Positions 1 to 5,593 of a stretch of 5,593 bases of DNA are shown piece by piece. Origin of the DNA: Acuticoccus sp039189655 (lineage in GTDB: Bacteria > Pseudomonadota > Alphaproteobacteria > Rhizobiales > Amorphaceae). Location: the NCBI GenBank assembly GCA_039189655.1, contig JBCCYN010000211.1, positions 1 through 5,593 on the forward strand, given 5' to 3'. A program made the translations under genes and the position numbers. The number at the start of each line of letters is the position of its first letter. The first letter of the stretch is position 1. The notes under the pieces are model-generated. The model did no database searches and had not been told where the DNA came from. It worked only from the letters and a program-made list of their open reading frames with translations.

Positions 1-1550
1 GGCAGCGAAAAGCCGCGCTCCTCGGTGTCCCCGCCTTCGATGGCTTCGGGCTCAAGGTCCTTGAGCATGCGGCCCACCGCCCCTTGCATGGCCGCGTAGA
101 GCGCCATCTGGTGCGCGCCGAGATCGGCAAAACTCTCGTCGAGTGTGTCCTCGATGGACAGGTACGACCGGCTCGGTGGCCCAAACAGCACGTCGGCTGC
201 GGCCGCTGGGGTCGGCATGAATTTGAGCGGGTTGTTCCCCACCGCCTGCACCTGGGTGCCTGGGCCGGTGCGCATATAGCCCCGCGAGGTGGCGCGCGCC
301 TTCAAAAGTCGCTGCATCCCGGCGATGGAAAGGGCAATAAACTGTCCGATGCGCTCGGCAGTTTCCTCCGGCGTTCCGCTCTCAAGCCGGGCCCGGGGAA
401 CGTCAAGGGCATCCGCGAGGGTAACCATAAACCGCTCGAAATCCTCGCCGAGCGAAGCCCGGGGTGCGCCGCCGCCTGAAGCGGCTTCGGCGGCTGCCGC
501 AAACCCGCCCGGGGCCGAAGAAGGCTCCCATTCGCGTTTGGCAGCCGGTTCCGCAGGCGCATCGGACGGCGAAGGAGACTGCGAAGGCGGCACCTGAGCC
601 GGCTCTTCCGCTTTGTTGACGGGTGTTGCTTCAGGCGGGTCGAACGCATTTGGCGTGGCCGCAGGGGCGTCCAAATCGCCTTGATCATTATTGGTCGGCA
701 CTGCGGGAGGTGCTGGCTCAGGCGGTTCCGGCACCCAAGAATTCTCAGCCTCCTTGGCGGCTGCAAACGCACCAATGTCATCCGGCGGCGTCTCAGCCGT
801 CTGCGCGGGGGCAGCTGGGGCGTCCGCCTCTGGCGCAGACCCCAGGGTGGCGAGCGGCGGTGCAACGATCTCCTGCGCCGGGACTTCTGGTGGCGTTGGC
901 GGCTCTGGTGGCGCTGCAATCTCGGCGGCGTCTGCCCGATGTGGGGGCGCCGGGGCGGGATCGGCCGGTTCTGGCGCAGCGTAGGGATCGGCCGGCGGCG
1001 ACATTTCCACGGGTGCGGGTGGCGGATCCCTTTGGGGGGCCACCTCGGGGATATCGGCGATCCAATCAAGTACGTCCGGATGGACCGGCGTTGCCTCTTG
1101 CACTCGCTTTGCCGCGCGGGGCTCGGCGGGGGCGGTATTTTCACTGGGCACGTCCCAAAGATCAGCGCCTGAAGGCGCCGGGGGCGGCTCGGTGGCAGCG
1201 GGCGCATTGGACGCGGCTGCCGTATCGTCCTCTTCCACGTTCACGTTGATGAGGTAGTCGCCGATGGAAATGCGGTCACCGGTTTGCAGCCGTGCCGGTT
1301 CCGTCAGGCGGGTGTCGCTGCCGTTGAGGTAGGTGCCGTTGGTGGACACGTCCGTCAGCCAGTAGCCGCCATCGCGATAGTGGATCTCGCAGTGTTTTCC
1401 CGAAACCACCCGCGTCGGGTCGGGCAGCGTCCAGTCGAGATAGGTGTTGCGGCCGATGTCAACGCTGCGGCGGCCCTGGACCTCCAAAAAAGTCGGCCCG
1501 CCGTCCGGCAGGTTGGTCATGTTGTCGAGTTCAAGGCGCAGTGCAACCAC
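1..1550 (-). CDS. tagH: Type VI secretion FHA-domain protein (TagH-like), C-terminus cut by window edge
   Basis: The frame is open from a GTG at 1550 to position 1, giving 516 residues with the stop outside the window. Residues about 2-105 form an FHA domain, a phosphothreonine-peptide binder, with the expected landmarks: G33-R34, S50-G-K-H53 and S69-T-N-G72 followed by TYLNG. Residues about 106-355 are a low-complexity linker rich in Pro, Ala and Glu. From about residue 360 a T6SS-FHA C-terminal domain begins, recognisable by DFERFM, then NNPLKFMPT, VLFGP, and a helix reading FADLGAHQMALYAAMQGAV. In this family the FHA protein acts in the cytoplasm in T6SS assembly or in threonine-phosphorylation control (PpkA/PppA pathways). 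No kinase or phosphatase lies in the window. The GTG start is chosen because AAAGGG lies 9 nt upstream, it keeps the first beta strand (VALRLELDN), and an in-frame TGA lies a short way upstream. The ATG at 1520 would remove that strand. Judging from the family, perhaps 50-80 residues are missing. The symbol is by family resemblance. Confidence 0.9.
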   Translation of the reverse strand, partial: MVALRLELDNMTNLPDGGPTFLEVQGRRSVDIGRNTYLDWTLPDPTRVVSGKHCEIHYRDGGYWLTDVSTNGTYLNGSDTRLTEPARLQTGDRISIGDYLINVNVEEDDTAAASNAPAATEPPPAPSGADLWDVPSENTAPAEPRAAKRVQEATPVHPDVLDWIADIPEVAPQRDPPPAPVEMSPPADPYAAPEPADPAPAPPHRADAAEIAAPPEPPTPPEVPAQEIVAPPLATLGSAPEADAPAAPAQTAETPPDDIGAFAAAKEAENSWVPEPPEPAPPAVPTNNDQGDLDAPAATPNAFDPPEATPVNKAEEPAQVPPSQSPSPSDAPAEPAAKREWEPSSAPGGFAAAAEAASGGGAPRASLGEDFERFMVTLADALDVPRARLESGTPEETAERIGQFIALSIAGMQRLLKARATSRGYMRTGPGTQVQAVGNNPLKFMPTPAAAADVLFGPPSRSYLSIEDTLDESFADLGAHQMALYAAMQGAVGRMLKDLEPEAIEGGDTEERGFSL

Positions 1551-1689
1551 GAGATTCGACCCTTTCGACGCGCTTCCCGGAGCAGATCGCGCGAGACAAT
1601 ACCCGCACCGTCAGCCCCTAGGTTCCCTTTTGCCACATGGAACGTGAAATGCGCAGACTACAAACTACCGTTCCGCGCAGTGGAGTGGC
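1551..1689. other. 139-nt gap between the DUF6931-like and FHA genes
   Basis: No convincing gene is present. I see no clear intrinsic terminator and no good sigma-70 promoter on the minus strand, so the FHA gene may be read through from vgrG. A short dyad, GGAACG (1639-1644) with CGTTCC (1669-1674), spans 36 nt but has a long loop and no T-run, so it is not called a terminator. Whether the FHA gene has its own promoter here cannot be settled by eye. Confidence 0.4.
1560..1565 (-). promoter_or_regulatory. Shine-Dalgarno supporting the GTG start of the FHA gene
   Basis: The minus strand reads AAAGGG here, 9 nt before the GTG at 1550-1548. No ATG occurs between this site and the in-frame TGA upstream, so this site decides the non-ATG start. 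Confidence 0.55.
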
Positions 1690-2244
1690 TTATCCGAAGT
1701 GCTTCTCGGCGTCATCGTTTGCCACGTTCATTGCCTCGTCAAGGCAACGTTCCAGCCGGCCCCGTCGCTCATTGAACGGCGCCCGCGAAACAGCGATCAA
1801 CACCGATGCCCGTACGGCCTTCGCAGTCAGCTGCGGCGCGGCGAGGACGGGTGGGCTATTTTCGTCGGAAATGTTGCCCCCGGACCAGCCTGCGGCAAAG
1901 GCCGCCCATGTGGACGCTTCAGTGTCATTGCTTGCCTCGGCATGATCAAGGGCGCGGCGGCGCTGGTCATTCTCGGGCATACGTACCCAGTCCATGGCCG
2001 CCTGCATGGCGCCGCCATGATCCTTCTGGCCGAGCGCTTCCAGGCAGCGGCAGCACCACCACACCGCCTCGCGGCGCGGCGCGAGATAGGCGAAGAACGA
2101 CAGGCAGTCCTCCGGCGTTTCGCTCGAAAGGAGCGCCCGCGTGAAGGCGAGCGGGTCGCGATCATCCGGGGCCGTTTCAATGTCGTCGCCGAGGGTTGGA
2201 AAGGCGAGCAAGACATCGCGCGCCGTGTCGAAGTTGATCCGCAC
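1690..2244 (-). CDS. DUF6931-like protein of the vgrG operon
   Basis: This 184-residue cytoplasmic protein has no signal peptide or membrane segment. It resembles the DUF6931 family, often found beside VgrG in proteobacteria, whose biochemical function I do not know. The recognisable parts are a segment reading TPEDCLSFFAYLAPRREAVWW at residues 43-63, a Cys-rich run C64-C65-R-C67, and a C-terminal stretch with WSGGNISDENSPPVL and LTAKAVRASVL, close to the family pattern of an SGG turn followed by Pro-rich and alanine-helix segments. Further Cys are C47 and C167, but their spacing does not form a standard zinc site. Translation starts at GTG 2244, with AGGGAAG 10 nt upstream overlapping the vgrG stop, so it is probably translationally coupled to vgrG. 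From position, it could be a VgrG adaptor, chaperone or assembly factor; this is inference only. The family assignment is from memory of the motif. Confidence 0.8.
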   Translation of the reverse strand: MRINFDTARDVLLAFPTLGDDIETAPDDRDPLAFTRALLSSETPEDCLSFFAYLAPRREAVWWCCRCLEALGQKDHGGAMQAAMDWVRMPENDQRRRALDHAEASNDTEASTWAAFAAGWSGGNISDENSPPVLAAPQLTAKAVRASVLIAVSRAPFNERRGRLERCLDEAMNVANDDAEKHFG

Positions 2245-2254
2245 CTTGAACAGT

Positions 2255-2261
2255 CTTCCCT
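2255..2261 (-). promoter_or_regulatory. Shine-Dalgarno of the DUF6931-like gene, overlapping the vgrG stop
   Basis: The minus strand reads AGGGAAG; its first two bases are the last two of the vgrG TAG stop (2262-2260). It lies 10 nt before the GTG at 2244. The arrangement suggests that ribosomes finishing vgrG reinitiate on the next gene. Confidence 0.5.
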
Positions 2262-4092
2262 AGTTGAGCTTGATGATGCCAGCGTTTGCCTTGAGCATCC
2301 CACCGCCGTTTATATCCACCTTGCCGGTGCCCTTTATGGTCACCCCTGATGGATCGATCTTGATGGAGCTGGATCCCACTTTGAGCGTGATCGACGCCGT
2401 CGCCTCGATGGTGACGGATTTGCCGGCCTTCACCTTCTGATCCTGCGCGATGTCGATTTTCTGATTACCGATCTTGATGTCGAGTTCGTCGTCGCCCTTC
2501 TTCAGCGTCGTCTTTCGCGAAGCGCCTCCGCCGCTGAACTTTTCGGCGATCTCACGGGTTTCGCTGTTCAGCACCACCACGTTGAGATCTTTTTGGGCGT
2601 GAATACCGATCTCTTCAGAGCTTTTCTTATCTTCAAAGACCAGCTCGTTGTAGCCGCCGCCGCCCTTCGACGAGTTTGTCTTGATGCCGTTTTTGGTTTT
2701 GTTGGCGGGGAGCTCATAGGGCACGGTGTTGATGCCGTTGTAGACGGTGCCAACCACGTAAGGATAATCCGGATCGCCGTGGAGGAAGTCCACAACAACC
2801 TCCTGGCCGATCCTCGGAATGAACATCGAGCCCCAGCTTTTTCCGGCCAGCGATTGAACCACGCGGCAGCGGCGGGAATCTTCGCCGTCCCGGGCCCAGG
2901 GGAACTTGACCAGAATCCGACCCATGTCGTCGACGTCGATTTCCTCGCCGTCACTACCGGTGACAATCCCCACCTGGCCGCCCAGAAGCTGCGGCCGTCG
3001 CGTCACTTGGGGCGCGCGATAGGTGGTTTCGCTCGCCTGGAATTCGTAGGTGCCCGAATAGGGCTCGTCGCCGCCACCGCCGCCTGAACGATAGTCCTGC
3101 TGGGCGATATGGTGGGCGCAACGCACCACCAGGAATTCGATATTTTCGCTGGGCTCAGGATGGTTCTCTAGGGTCACAAGGCCGCCCGGCATCAGCGCCG
3201 CCGCTTCGCCCACAGCGTGTCGCCTTTTGTCGCGCGCTTGCATGGCCTGGAGCCGCACTTTGGAAAAACGGTTGCCGTCGCTGGTTTCGGTGTAGCGACC
3301 GGGATAATCGTAGAGCTCCAAAGTGCCCTTCGCGTGGCCGACGGAGTTGGTCTCATCGGTCTTCATCGACGCATTGGGTTTTTTCGGATCGTAGTCGTTG
3401 AAAGAAACCTTTCCGGGCTGGAAGGACCGATTGGTGATGATCTCGAAGATGGCCTCCACATCGCTGCGCGCGCTGATCATGCGATCAAGGTATCGGACCC
3501 TCGGCAAACCCGGCACAACGTCGTGGGATGATTTGGAATCGGCGAGCACCAAGACGTGTTTGTCCTCGCTGTGCTCGAAGTAGTAGTAGATGCCGTCCTC
3601 TTCCATGAGCCGGCAGACAAAATCGAGATCCGTTTCGCGGAACTGCACACAGTACTCGCGTGGTTTATAATTTTCCGTAAGCCTCAGTTTGAAGTCCTGA
3701 AACCCTCGATCGCGAAAAACTTTCTGGATGATTTCCGGGGTAGACTTTTTGTGGAAGATTCGGCAATCCGACGAGTGCGCAAGCAGCCAAAGCCAAGGCT
3801 TTAGCACGAGACGATAGGTGTTGAGACTGGTGCTGGCACCCAGATGGTCTGCCTGCACCAAAATGCCGTTGAACAAGCGATCGGCGGTTTTTCCCTTGAT
3901 GGTGACGGCGCAATTGTTTCCGATCAGGGAATTGAAGTCGATTTGCTTCCTTTCACCCACAGCCTCGATGGTAAACTCGAAGAGTTCGCTGAGGCCCTCC
4001 ACACCGTCAAAGCGCACCGCGCTTAGCATTTCTTCGGGAAGCGACGTCTTCAATACAACGACGCGCTCCGTTTGTTTTGGTCCTTCGGCCAT
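2260..4092 (-). CDS. vgrG: Type VI secretion tip protein VgrG (TssI)
   Basis: This 610-residue VgrG forms the trimeric spike that caps the Hcp tube and is pushed into target cells. Residues about 10-370 are the gp27-like base, with the hallmark REYCVQFRETDLDFVCRLME-type segment near residues 144-165, followed by DGIYYYFEH. Residues about 372-455 are the gp5-like OB fold, with DMGRILVKFPW, a KSWGSMFIPRIGQEVVVDF segment and the family signature HGDPDYPYVVGTVYN. Residues about 458-485 (NKTKNGIKTNSSKGGGGYNE) lead into the needle. The tail to 610 has alternating hydrophobic strands (SITLKVGSSSIKI, GVTIKGTGKVDING) typical of the beta-helix. The length is that of a core VgrG. No C-terminal enzymatic domain is visible, so any cargo would have to bind non-covalently or via a PAAR protein, which is not in the window. 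The ATG start is backed by TAAGGG 7 nt upstream. It heads the minus-strand block and is followed after 15 nt by the DUF6931-like gene. Confidence 0.97.
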   Translation of the reverse strand: MAEGPKQTERVVVLKTSLPEEMLSAVRFDGVEGLSELFEFTIEAVGERKQIDFNSLIGNNCAVTIKGKTADRLFNGILVQADHLGASTSLNTYRLVLKPWLWLLAHSSDCRIFHKKSTPEIIQKVFRDRGFQDFKLRLTENYKPREYCVQFRETDLDFVCRLMEEDGIYYYFEHSEDKHVLVLADSKSSHDVVPGLPRVRYLDRMISARSDVEAIFEIITNRSFQPGKVSFNDYDPKKPNASMKTDETNSVGHAKGTLELYDYPGRYTETSDGNRFSKVRLQAMQARDKRRHAVGEAAALMPGGLVTLENHPEPSENIEFLVVRCAHHIAQQDYRSGGGGGDEPYSGTYEFQASETTYRAPQVTRRPQLLGGQVGIVTGSDGEEIDVDDMGRILVKFPWARDGEDSRRCRVVQSLAGKSWGSMFIPRIGQEVVVDFLHGDPDYPYVVGTVYNGINTVPYELPANKTKNGIKTNSSKGGGGYNELVFEDKKSSEEIGIHAQKDLNVVVLNSETREIAEKFSGGGASRKTTLKKGDDELDIKIGNQKIDIAQDQKVKAGKSVTIEATASITLKVGSSSIKIDPSGVTIKGTGKVDINGGGMLKANAGIIKLN

Positions 4093-4099
4093 CCCTGCG

Positions 4100-4105
4100 C
4101 CCTTA
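4100..4105 (-). promoter_or_regulatory. Shine-Dalgarno of vgrG
   Basis: The minus strand reads TAAGGG, ending 7 nt before the ATG at 4092. This supports that start. A second GGG directly abuts the ATG and is too close to serve. Confidence 0.55.
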
Positions 4106-4131
4106 AAGTGGTCAAATAGAATTCAATCAAA

Positions 4132-4159
4132 ACTATGGCTGAGAAATGGTTTACGGCAA
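4132..4159 (-). promoter_or_regulatory. Weak candidate sigma-70 promoter for vgrG
   Basis: The minus strand carries TTGCCG (4159-4154), then a 16-nt spacer, then CATAGT (4137-4132), about 40 nt before the vgrG start. Each box matches consensus at four of six positions. The -35 box sits inside a small dyad (4148-4167: GGTT-TA-CGG, loop, CCG-AACC), which could be an operator or coincidence. It is the best sigma-70-like match I could find by eye upstream of vgrG, but transcription could equally begin elsewhere. Confidence 0.25.
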
Positions 4160-4232
4160 GCCGAACCACAAGAGGCGGGATGGGGCGGGGGTGGACGGCC
4201 GGCGCTTTCGGGCGCTGTGCGGTGGAGGGTCG

Positions 4233-4262
4233 ACGCCGCCGTTTTGGACCCTGCGGCGTTTT
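4233..4262 (+). terminator. Terminator-like hairpin, weak
   Basis: ACGCCGC (4233-4239) pairs perfectly with GCGGCGT (4253-4259) around a 13-nt loop and is followed by TTTT. The T-run is short and the loop long. No plus-strand gene ends upstream, so a terminator role is doubtful. It could be a protein-binding dyad, or could stop stray antisense transcription out of vgrG. Confidence 0.2.
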
Positions 4263-4349
4263 GGCTGGCCCCGACCGTGCCGTCAGTTTCTGTCAGAATG
4301 TGAGTTTTTGATAGGCTAATTCGTCTGATCCGCGCGAGGGTGTGATCTT

Positions 4350-4365
4350 CGCCACTTTCGTGGCG
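4350..4365. repeat. Short perfect stem-loop
   Basis: CGCCAC and GTGGCG form a perfect 6-bp stem around the loop TTTC. There is no T-run on either side, so it is not a standard terminator. Its role is unknown; it lies 17 nt left of a second stem-loop. Confidence 0.4.
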
Positions 4366-4381
4366 CTAACTCAGTGCAGAT

Positions 4382-4408
4382 ATCAGTTTGCTGTGCGGCA
4401 AAGCTGAT
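4382..4408. repeat. Imperfect stem-loop, 10 bp with one bulge
   Basis: ATCAGTTTGC (4382-4391) pairs with GCAAAGCTGAT (4398-4408) around the loop TGTGCG, with a single unpaired G. This is the longest dyad of the divergent region, about 240 nt upstream of the sulfotransferase start. It could be an operator for a dimeric regulator or part of a leader RNA; nothing in the sequence decides between these. Confidence 0.4.
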
Positions 4409-4632
4409 CATGAACAAAACTGCAGGCTGTTGAATTTCTGGCCGAAGCAGTCGGCGCAAGAATTTTTCGACACCGCACGGGCCGCTGCCGCTCGAGTCGC
4501 TCCTGAAGCGTCTTCCGTTCGGGCCAGTCGGTCGTGGTCTCGCGCCATGGCGGCGCCCATTGCGCTTCGCGGATTGGTCCCCTCAGCGCTACACTTCCAA
4601 CACGCGGCCAATTCCGGAACGCCAACGAGAAC

Positions 4633-4639
4633 AAGGGGA
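4633..4639 (+). promoter_or_regulatory. Shine-Dalgarno deciding the sulfotransferase start
   Basis: AAGGGGA ends 7 nt before the ATG at 4647. This favours the 4647 start over an upstream in-frame ATG at 4560, which would add 29 residues unlike the family. Confidence 0.65.
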
Positions 4640-4646
4640 ATGGGAA

Positions 4647-5279
4647 ATGTTGAAGGTGATCGGATCAGGGTTCGGGCGGACCGGAACAAAGTCGCTCAAG
4701 GATGCGCTTGAAAAACTGGGCTTCGGACCGTGTCACCATATGTACGAGGTGTTGGAAAATCCTGACCAGTTACCCGCGTGGCACGCTCTGGCGGACGGCA
4801 AAACGCGCGATTTTCATGACGTTTATTCTGGGTACTCCAGTCAGGTCGACTGGCCGGGCGCACATTGGTGGCGTGAGGCTCTTGCGGCATTTCCAGAAGC
4901 CAAGGTGCTACACTCCGTGCGTCCCCCCGAAGTGTGGTGGGCCAGTTTCGACAAGACCATTGGGAAGTTGTTGGAGCGTTGGCGGCAGCTCGATTACCTG
5001 CCCCATGTTCAAGATATCCTGGCAATGAACGAAAAGATCATTTCCCAAGCAACCTTTGGCGGTCAGTTTCGCGATCGCGACACCGCAATCCGGTGTTTCG
5101 AGCAGCAAAGAGCGGATGTGCAGGCCGCTGTGCCCGAAGACCAATTGCTGGTGTTCGATGTGGCGCAAGGGTGGGAACCGCTATGCCGCTTTCTCGGGGT
5201 ACCGGTTCCAGACATCCCATTCCCGCATCACAACCTTCGGGCCGACTTCTGGGATGTCCTAGGCGGCGAGCCGGACTAA
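4647..5279 (+). CDS. Sulfotransferase-family (P-loop) protein
   Basis: This is a 210-residue cytoplasmic protein of the sulfotransferase family (Sulfotransfer_4-like), whose members are expected to move a sulfuryl group from PAPS to an acceptor. Substrates of bacterial members are mostly unknown. The N-terminus LKVIGSGFGRTGTKSLKDAL (residues 2-21) is the phosphosulfate-binding loop, followed by the family-typical LGFGPCHHMYEV (24-35), VDWP (67-70), and AKVLHSVRPPEVWWASF (85-101), where R92 and S100 match the site that contacts the 3'-phosphate of PAPS. The C-terminus has the usual PFPHHN-type motif (LGVPVPDIPFPHHN). The length is normal for the family. The start at ATG 4647 is set by AAGGGGA 7 nt upstream and by the homologous beginning; the longer reading from 4560 is rejected. 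It diverges from vgrG and is convergent with the partial gene ending at 5360. Many family members are annotated without demonstrated activity, so the substrate and even the catalysis are unproven. Confidence 0.9.
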   Translation: MLKVIGSGFGRTGTKSLKDALEKLGFGPCHHMYEVLENPDQLPAWHALADGKTRDFHDVYSGYSSQVDWPGAHWWREALAAFPEAKVLHSVRPPEVWWASFDKTIGKLLERWRQLDYLPHVQDILAMNEKIISQATFGGQFRDRDTAIRCFEQQRADVQAAVPEDQLLVFDVAQGWEPLCRFLGVPVPDIPFPHHNLRADFWDVLGGEPD

Positions 5280-5333
5280 AGCGCGTTTCAGCACCATGGA
5301 AACATGTTGCGGCTCGAACTGCGCGGGGTTGCC
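5280..5333. other. Short gap after the sulfotransferase gene
   Basis: There is no gene here. A weak dyad, GTTTC (5285-5289) with GAAAC (5299-5303), follows the stop, and another, CGAAC (5315-5319) with GTTCG (5336-5340), reaches into the inverted repeat. Neither has a T-run, so no terminator is called between the convergent genes. Confidence 0.35.
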
Positions 5334-5359
5334 GGGTTCGGAAAATTCGAGCGGCAGCG

Positions 5360-5477
5360 TTAGGACGAAAGGGGCGGGGTGCCGGAGGTTGGTCCGCTGC
5401 GCTCGAAGGCCATGCCATCTGCGCGGAAGAGGTGGCCGTCATTGGCATCGAAGGCGATCCCGAGATTTTCGCCCTCG
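5360..5477 (-). CDS. C-terminal fragment, possibly ABC transporter ATPase TOBE tail
   Basis: The minus strand reads from the repeat spacer into the left arm as EGENLGIAFDANDGHLFRAD, continuing MAFERSGPTSG and ending at TAA (5362-5360). The pattern of Gly-Glu, then a strand, then FDxxDxHLFxADGxAFER resembles the end of the TOBE domain of MalK/UgpC-type ABC transporter ATP-binding subunits. If so, it would be the last part of a cytoplasmic ATPase energising uptake of a sugar or similar solute. Only about 39 codons are credible: to the right of 5477 the frame runs into the mirrored arm and reads nonsense. The gene would be convergent with the sulfotransferase, stop to stop 80 nt apart. The family call rests on a short motif and is tentative. 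Confidence 0.45.
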
Positions 5478-5567
5478 GATGCCAATGACGGCCACCTCTT
5501 CCGCGCAGATGGCATGGCCTTCGAGCGCAGCGGACCAACCTCCGGCACCCCGCCCCTTTCGTCCTAA
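5478..5567 (+). pseudogene. Mirror copy of the C-terminal fragment in the right arm
   Basis: The plus strand repeats the same tail (DANDGHLFRADGMAFERSG and onward) to a TAA at 5565-5567, because the right arm is the reverse complement of the left. Reading leftward across the spacer in this frame gives KAIPRFSPS in place of the more family-like EGENLGIAF. The left copy is therefore more likely the native one and this one the duplicate. It has no start codon of its own in a sensible context. Confidence 0.5.
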
Positions 5568-5593
5568 CGCTGCCGCTCGAATTTTCCGAACCC

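Larger units (their letters stand above)
4093..4646. other. Divergent intergenic region, 554 nt, no convincing gene
   Basis: The region lies between the divergent vgrG and sulfotransferase starts. Open frames within it give compositionally random proteins with no recognisable motif, so none is annotated. From left to right it holds the vgrG ribosome site and candidate promoter, a GC-rich stretch with a 7-bp dyad at 4233-4259, a relatively AT-rich patch around 4285-4325, stem-loops at 4350-4365 and 4382-4408, and finally the sulfotransferase ribosome site. No clear -10/-35 pair was found for the plus-strand gene. Confidence 0.6.
5334..5593. repeat. Large perfect inverted repeat, 116-bp arms and 28-nt spacer, reaching the window end
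   Basis: The left arm 5334-5449 is the exact reverse complement of the right arm 5478-5593; I compared them base by base and found no mismatch. The spacer is 5450-5477. The outer end coincides with the last base of the window, so the true arm length is unknown. The arms contain the tail of a coding frame, not IS-like terminal repeats, and I see no transposase. A 116-bp perfect palindrome is unstable in bacteria when replicated. Together with its position at the edge, this makes a fold-back chimera or an assembly-end artefact the simplest explanation. Confidence 0.97.

Noticed and set aside
302..1207. Long 301-residue open frame on the minus strand, Arg/Pro-rich
   Set aside because: It is a frame-shifted shadow of the FHA protein linker. 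The Arg/Pro/Ser-rich repetitive translation comes from the GC-rich Pro/Ala codons, and the real frame carries recognisable domains on both sides.
1639..1674. GGAACG / CGTTCC dyad between the DUF6931-like and FHA genes as a terminator
   Set aside because: The arms are only 6 bp, the loop is 24 nt and no T-run follows on either strand.
1699..2349. 216-residue open frame on the plus strand
   Set aside because: It is antisense to the DUF6931-like gene and runs into the end of vgrG. The opposite strand has family-like motifs and a coupled ribosome site.
4154..4171. Possible sigma-54 promoter on the minus strand (TGG followed by TTGC)
   Set aside because: Only 6 nt separate the two elements, where the -24/-12 consensus requires 8, so the spacing is wrong.
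4560..4646. N-terminal extension of the sulfotransferase from the ATG at 4560
   Set aside because: The extra 29 residues are unlike the family, whose proteins begin just before the LKVIG-type strand, and the ATG at 4647 has a strong ribosome site.
4388..4711. 107-residue open frame on the plus strand in the divergent region
   Set aside because: It overlaps the sulfotransferase start in another frame and has no motif and no convincing ribosome site.
5038..5538. 166-residue open frame on the minus strand crossing the palindrome
   Set aside because: It is antisense to the sulfotransferase on one side and passes through both repeat arms. Its composition is that of a GC-rich shadow frame.
5334..5593. 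Insertion sequence or integron-like element based on the inverted repeat
   Set aside because: There is no transposase or integrase. The spacer is 28 nt, and the arms contain the tail of a coding frame with no sign of terminal-repeat structure or target duplication.

Overview
The window is GC-rich and looks like a proteobacterial accessory region. A VgrG followed by a DUF6931-type protein and an FHA protein suggests an alphaproteobacterium, but this is inference from gene content and codon bias; no taxonomic marker gene is present. The main content is the distal part of a type VI secretion system (T6SS) gene set on the minus strand. A single sulfotransferase-family gene lies on the plus strand, and the right edge is a large perfect inverted repeat.

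Minus-strand T6SS block, in transcription order: vgrG (4092-2260) encodes the core puncturing tip without an obvious effector extension. After 15 nt comes a DUF6931-like gene (2244-1690) whose Shine-Dalgarno sequence overlaps the vgrG stop codon. After a 139-nt gap comes an FHA-domain protein of the TagH / T6SS-FHA type (1550 to beyond position 1). It has an N-terminal phosphopeptide-binding FHA domain, a linker of about 250 residues rich in Pro, Ala and Glu, and a T6SS-type C-terminal domain cut by the window edge. The three genes plausibly form one operon: VgrG is the spike, the FHA protein is a likely post-translational regulator or scaffold, and the DUF6931 protein is an uncharacterised partner.

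Positions 4093-4646 form a 554-nt divergent intergenic region with no convincing gene. It holds several short stem-loops and a weak candidate vgrG promoter. The sulfotransferase-like gene (4647-5279, 210 aa) follows, with a good Shine-Dalgarno sequence. It has no visible functional link to the T6SS.

At the right end, 5334-5449 and 5478-5593 are perfect 116-bp inverted copies separated by 28 nt, and the repeat runs to the last base. The left copy plus the spacer reads, on the minus strand, as the C-terminal tail of a gene convergent with the sulfotransferase, resembling the TOBE tail of a sugar-type ABC transporter ATPase. The right copy repeats that tail in mirror image. This looks most like a fold-back junction at a contig end, although a real inverted duplication cannot be excluded. 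I see no CRISPR array, tRNA, rRNA or transposase.
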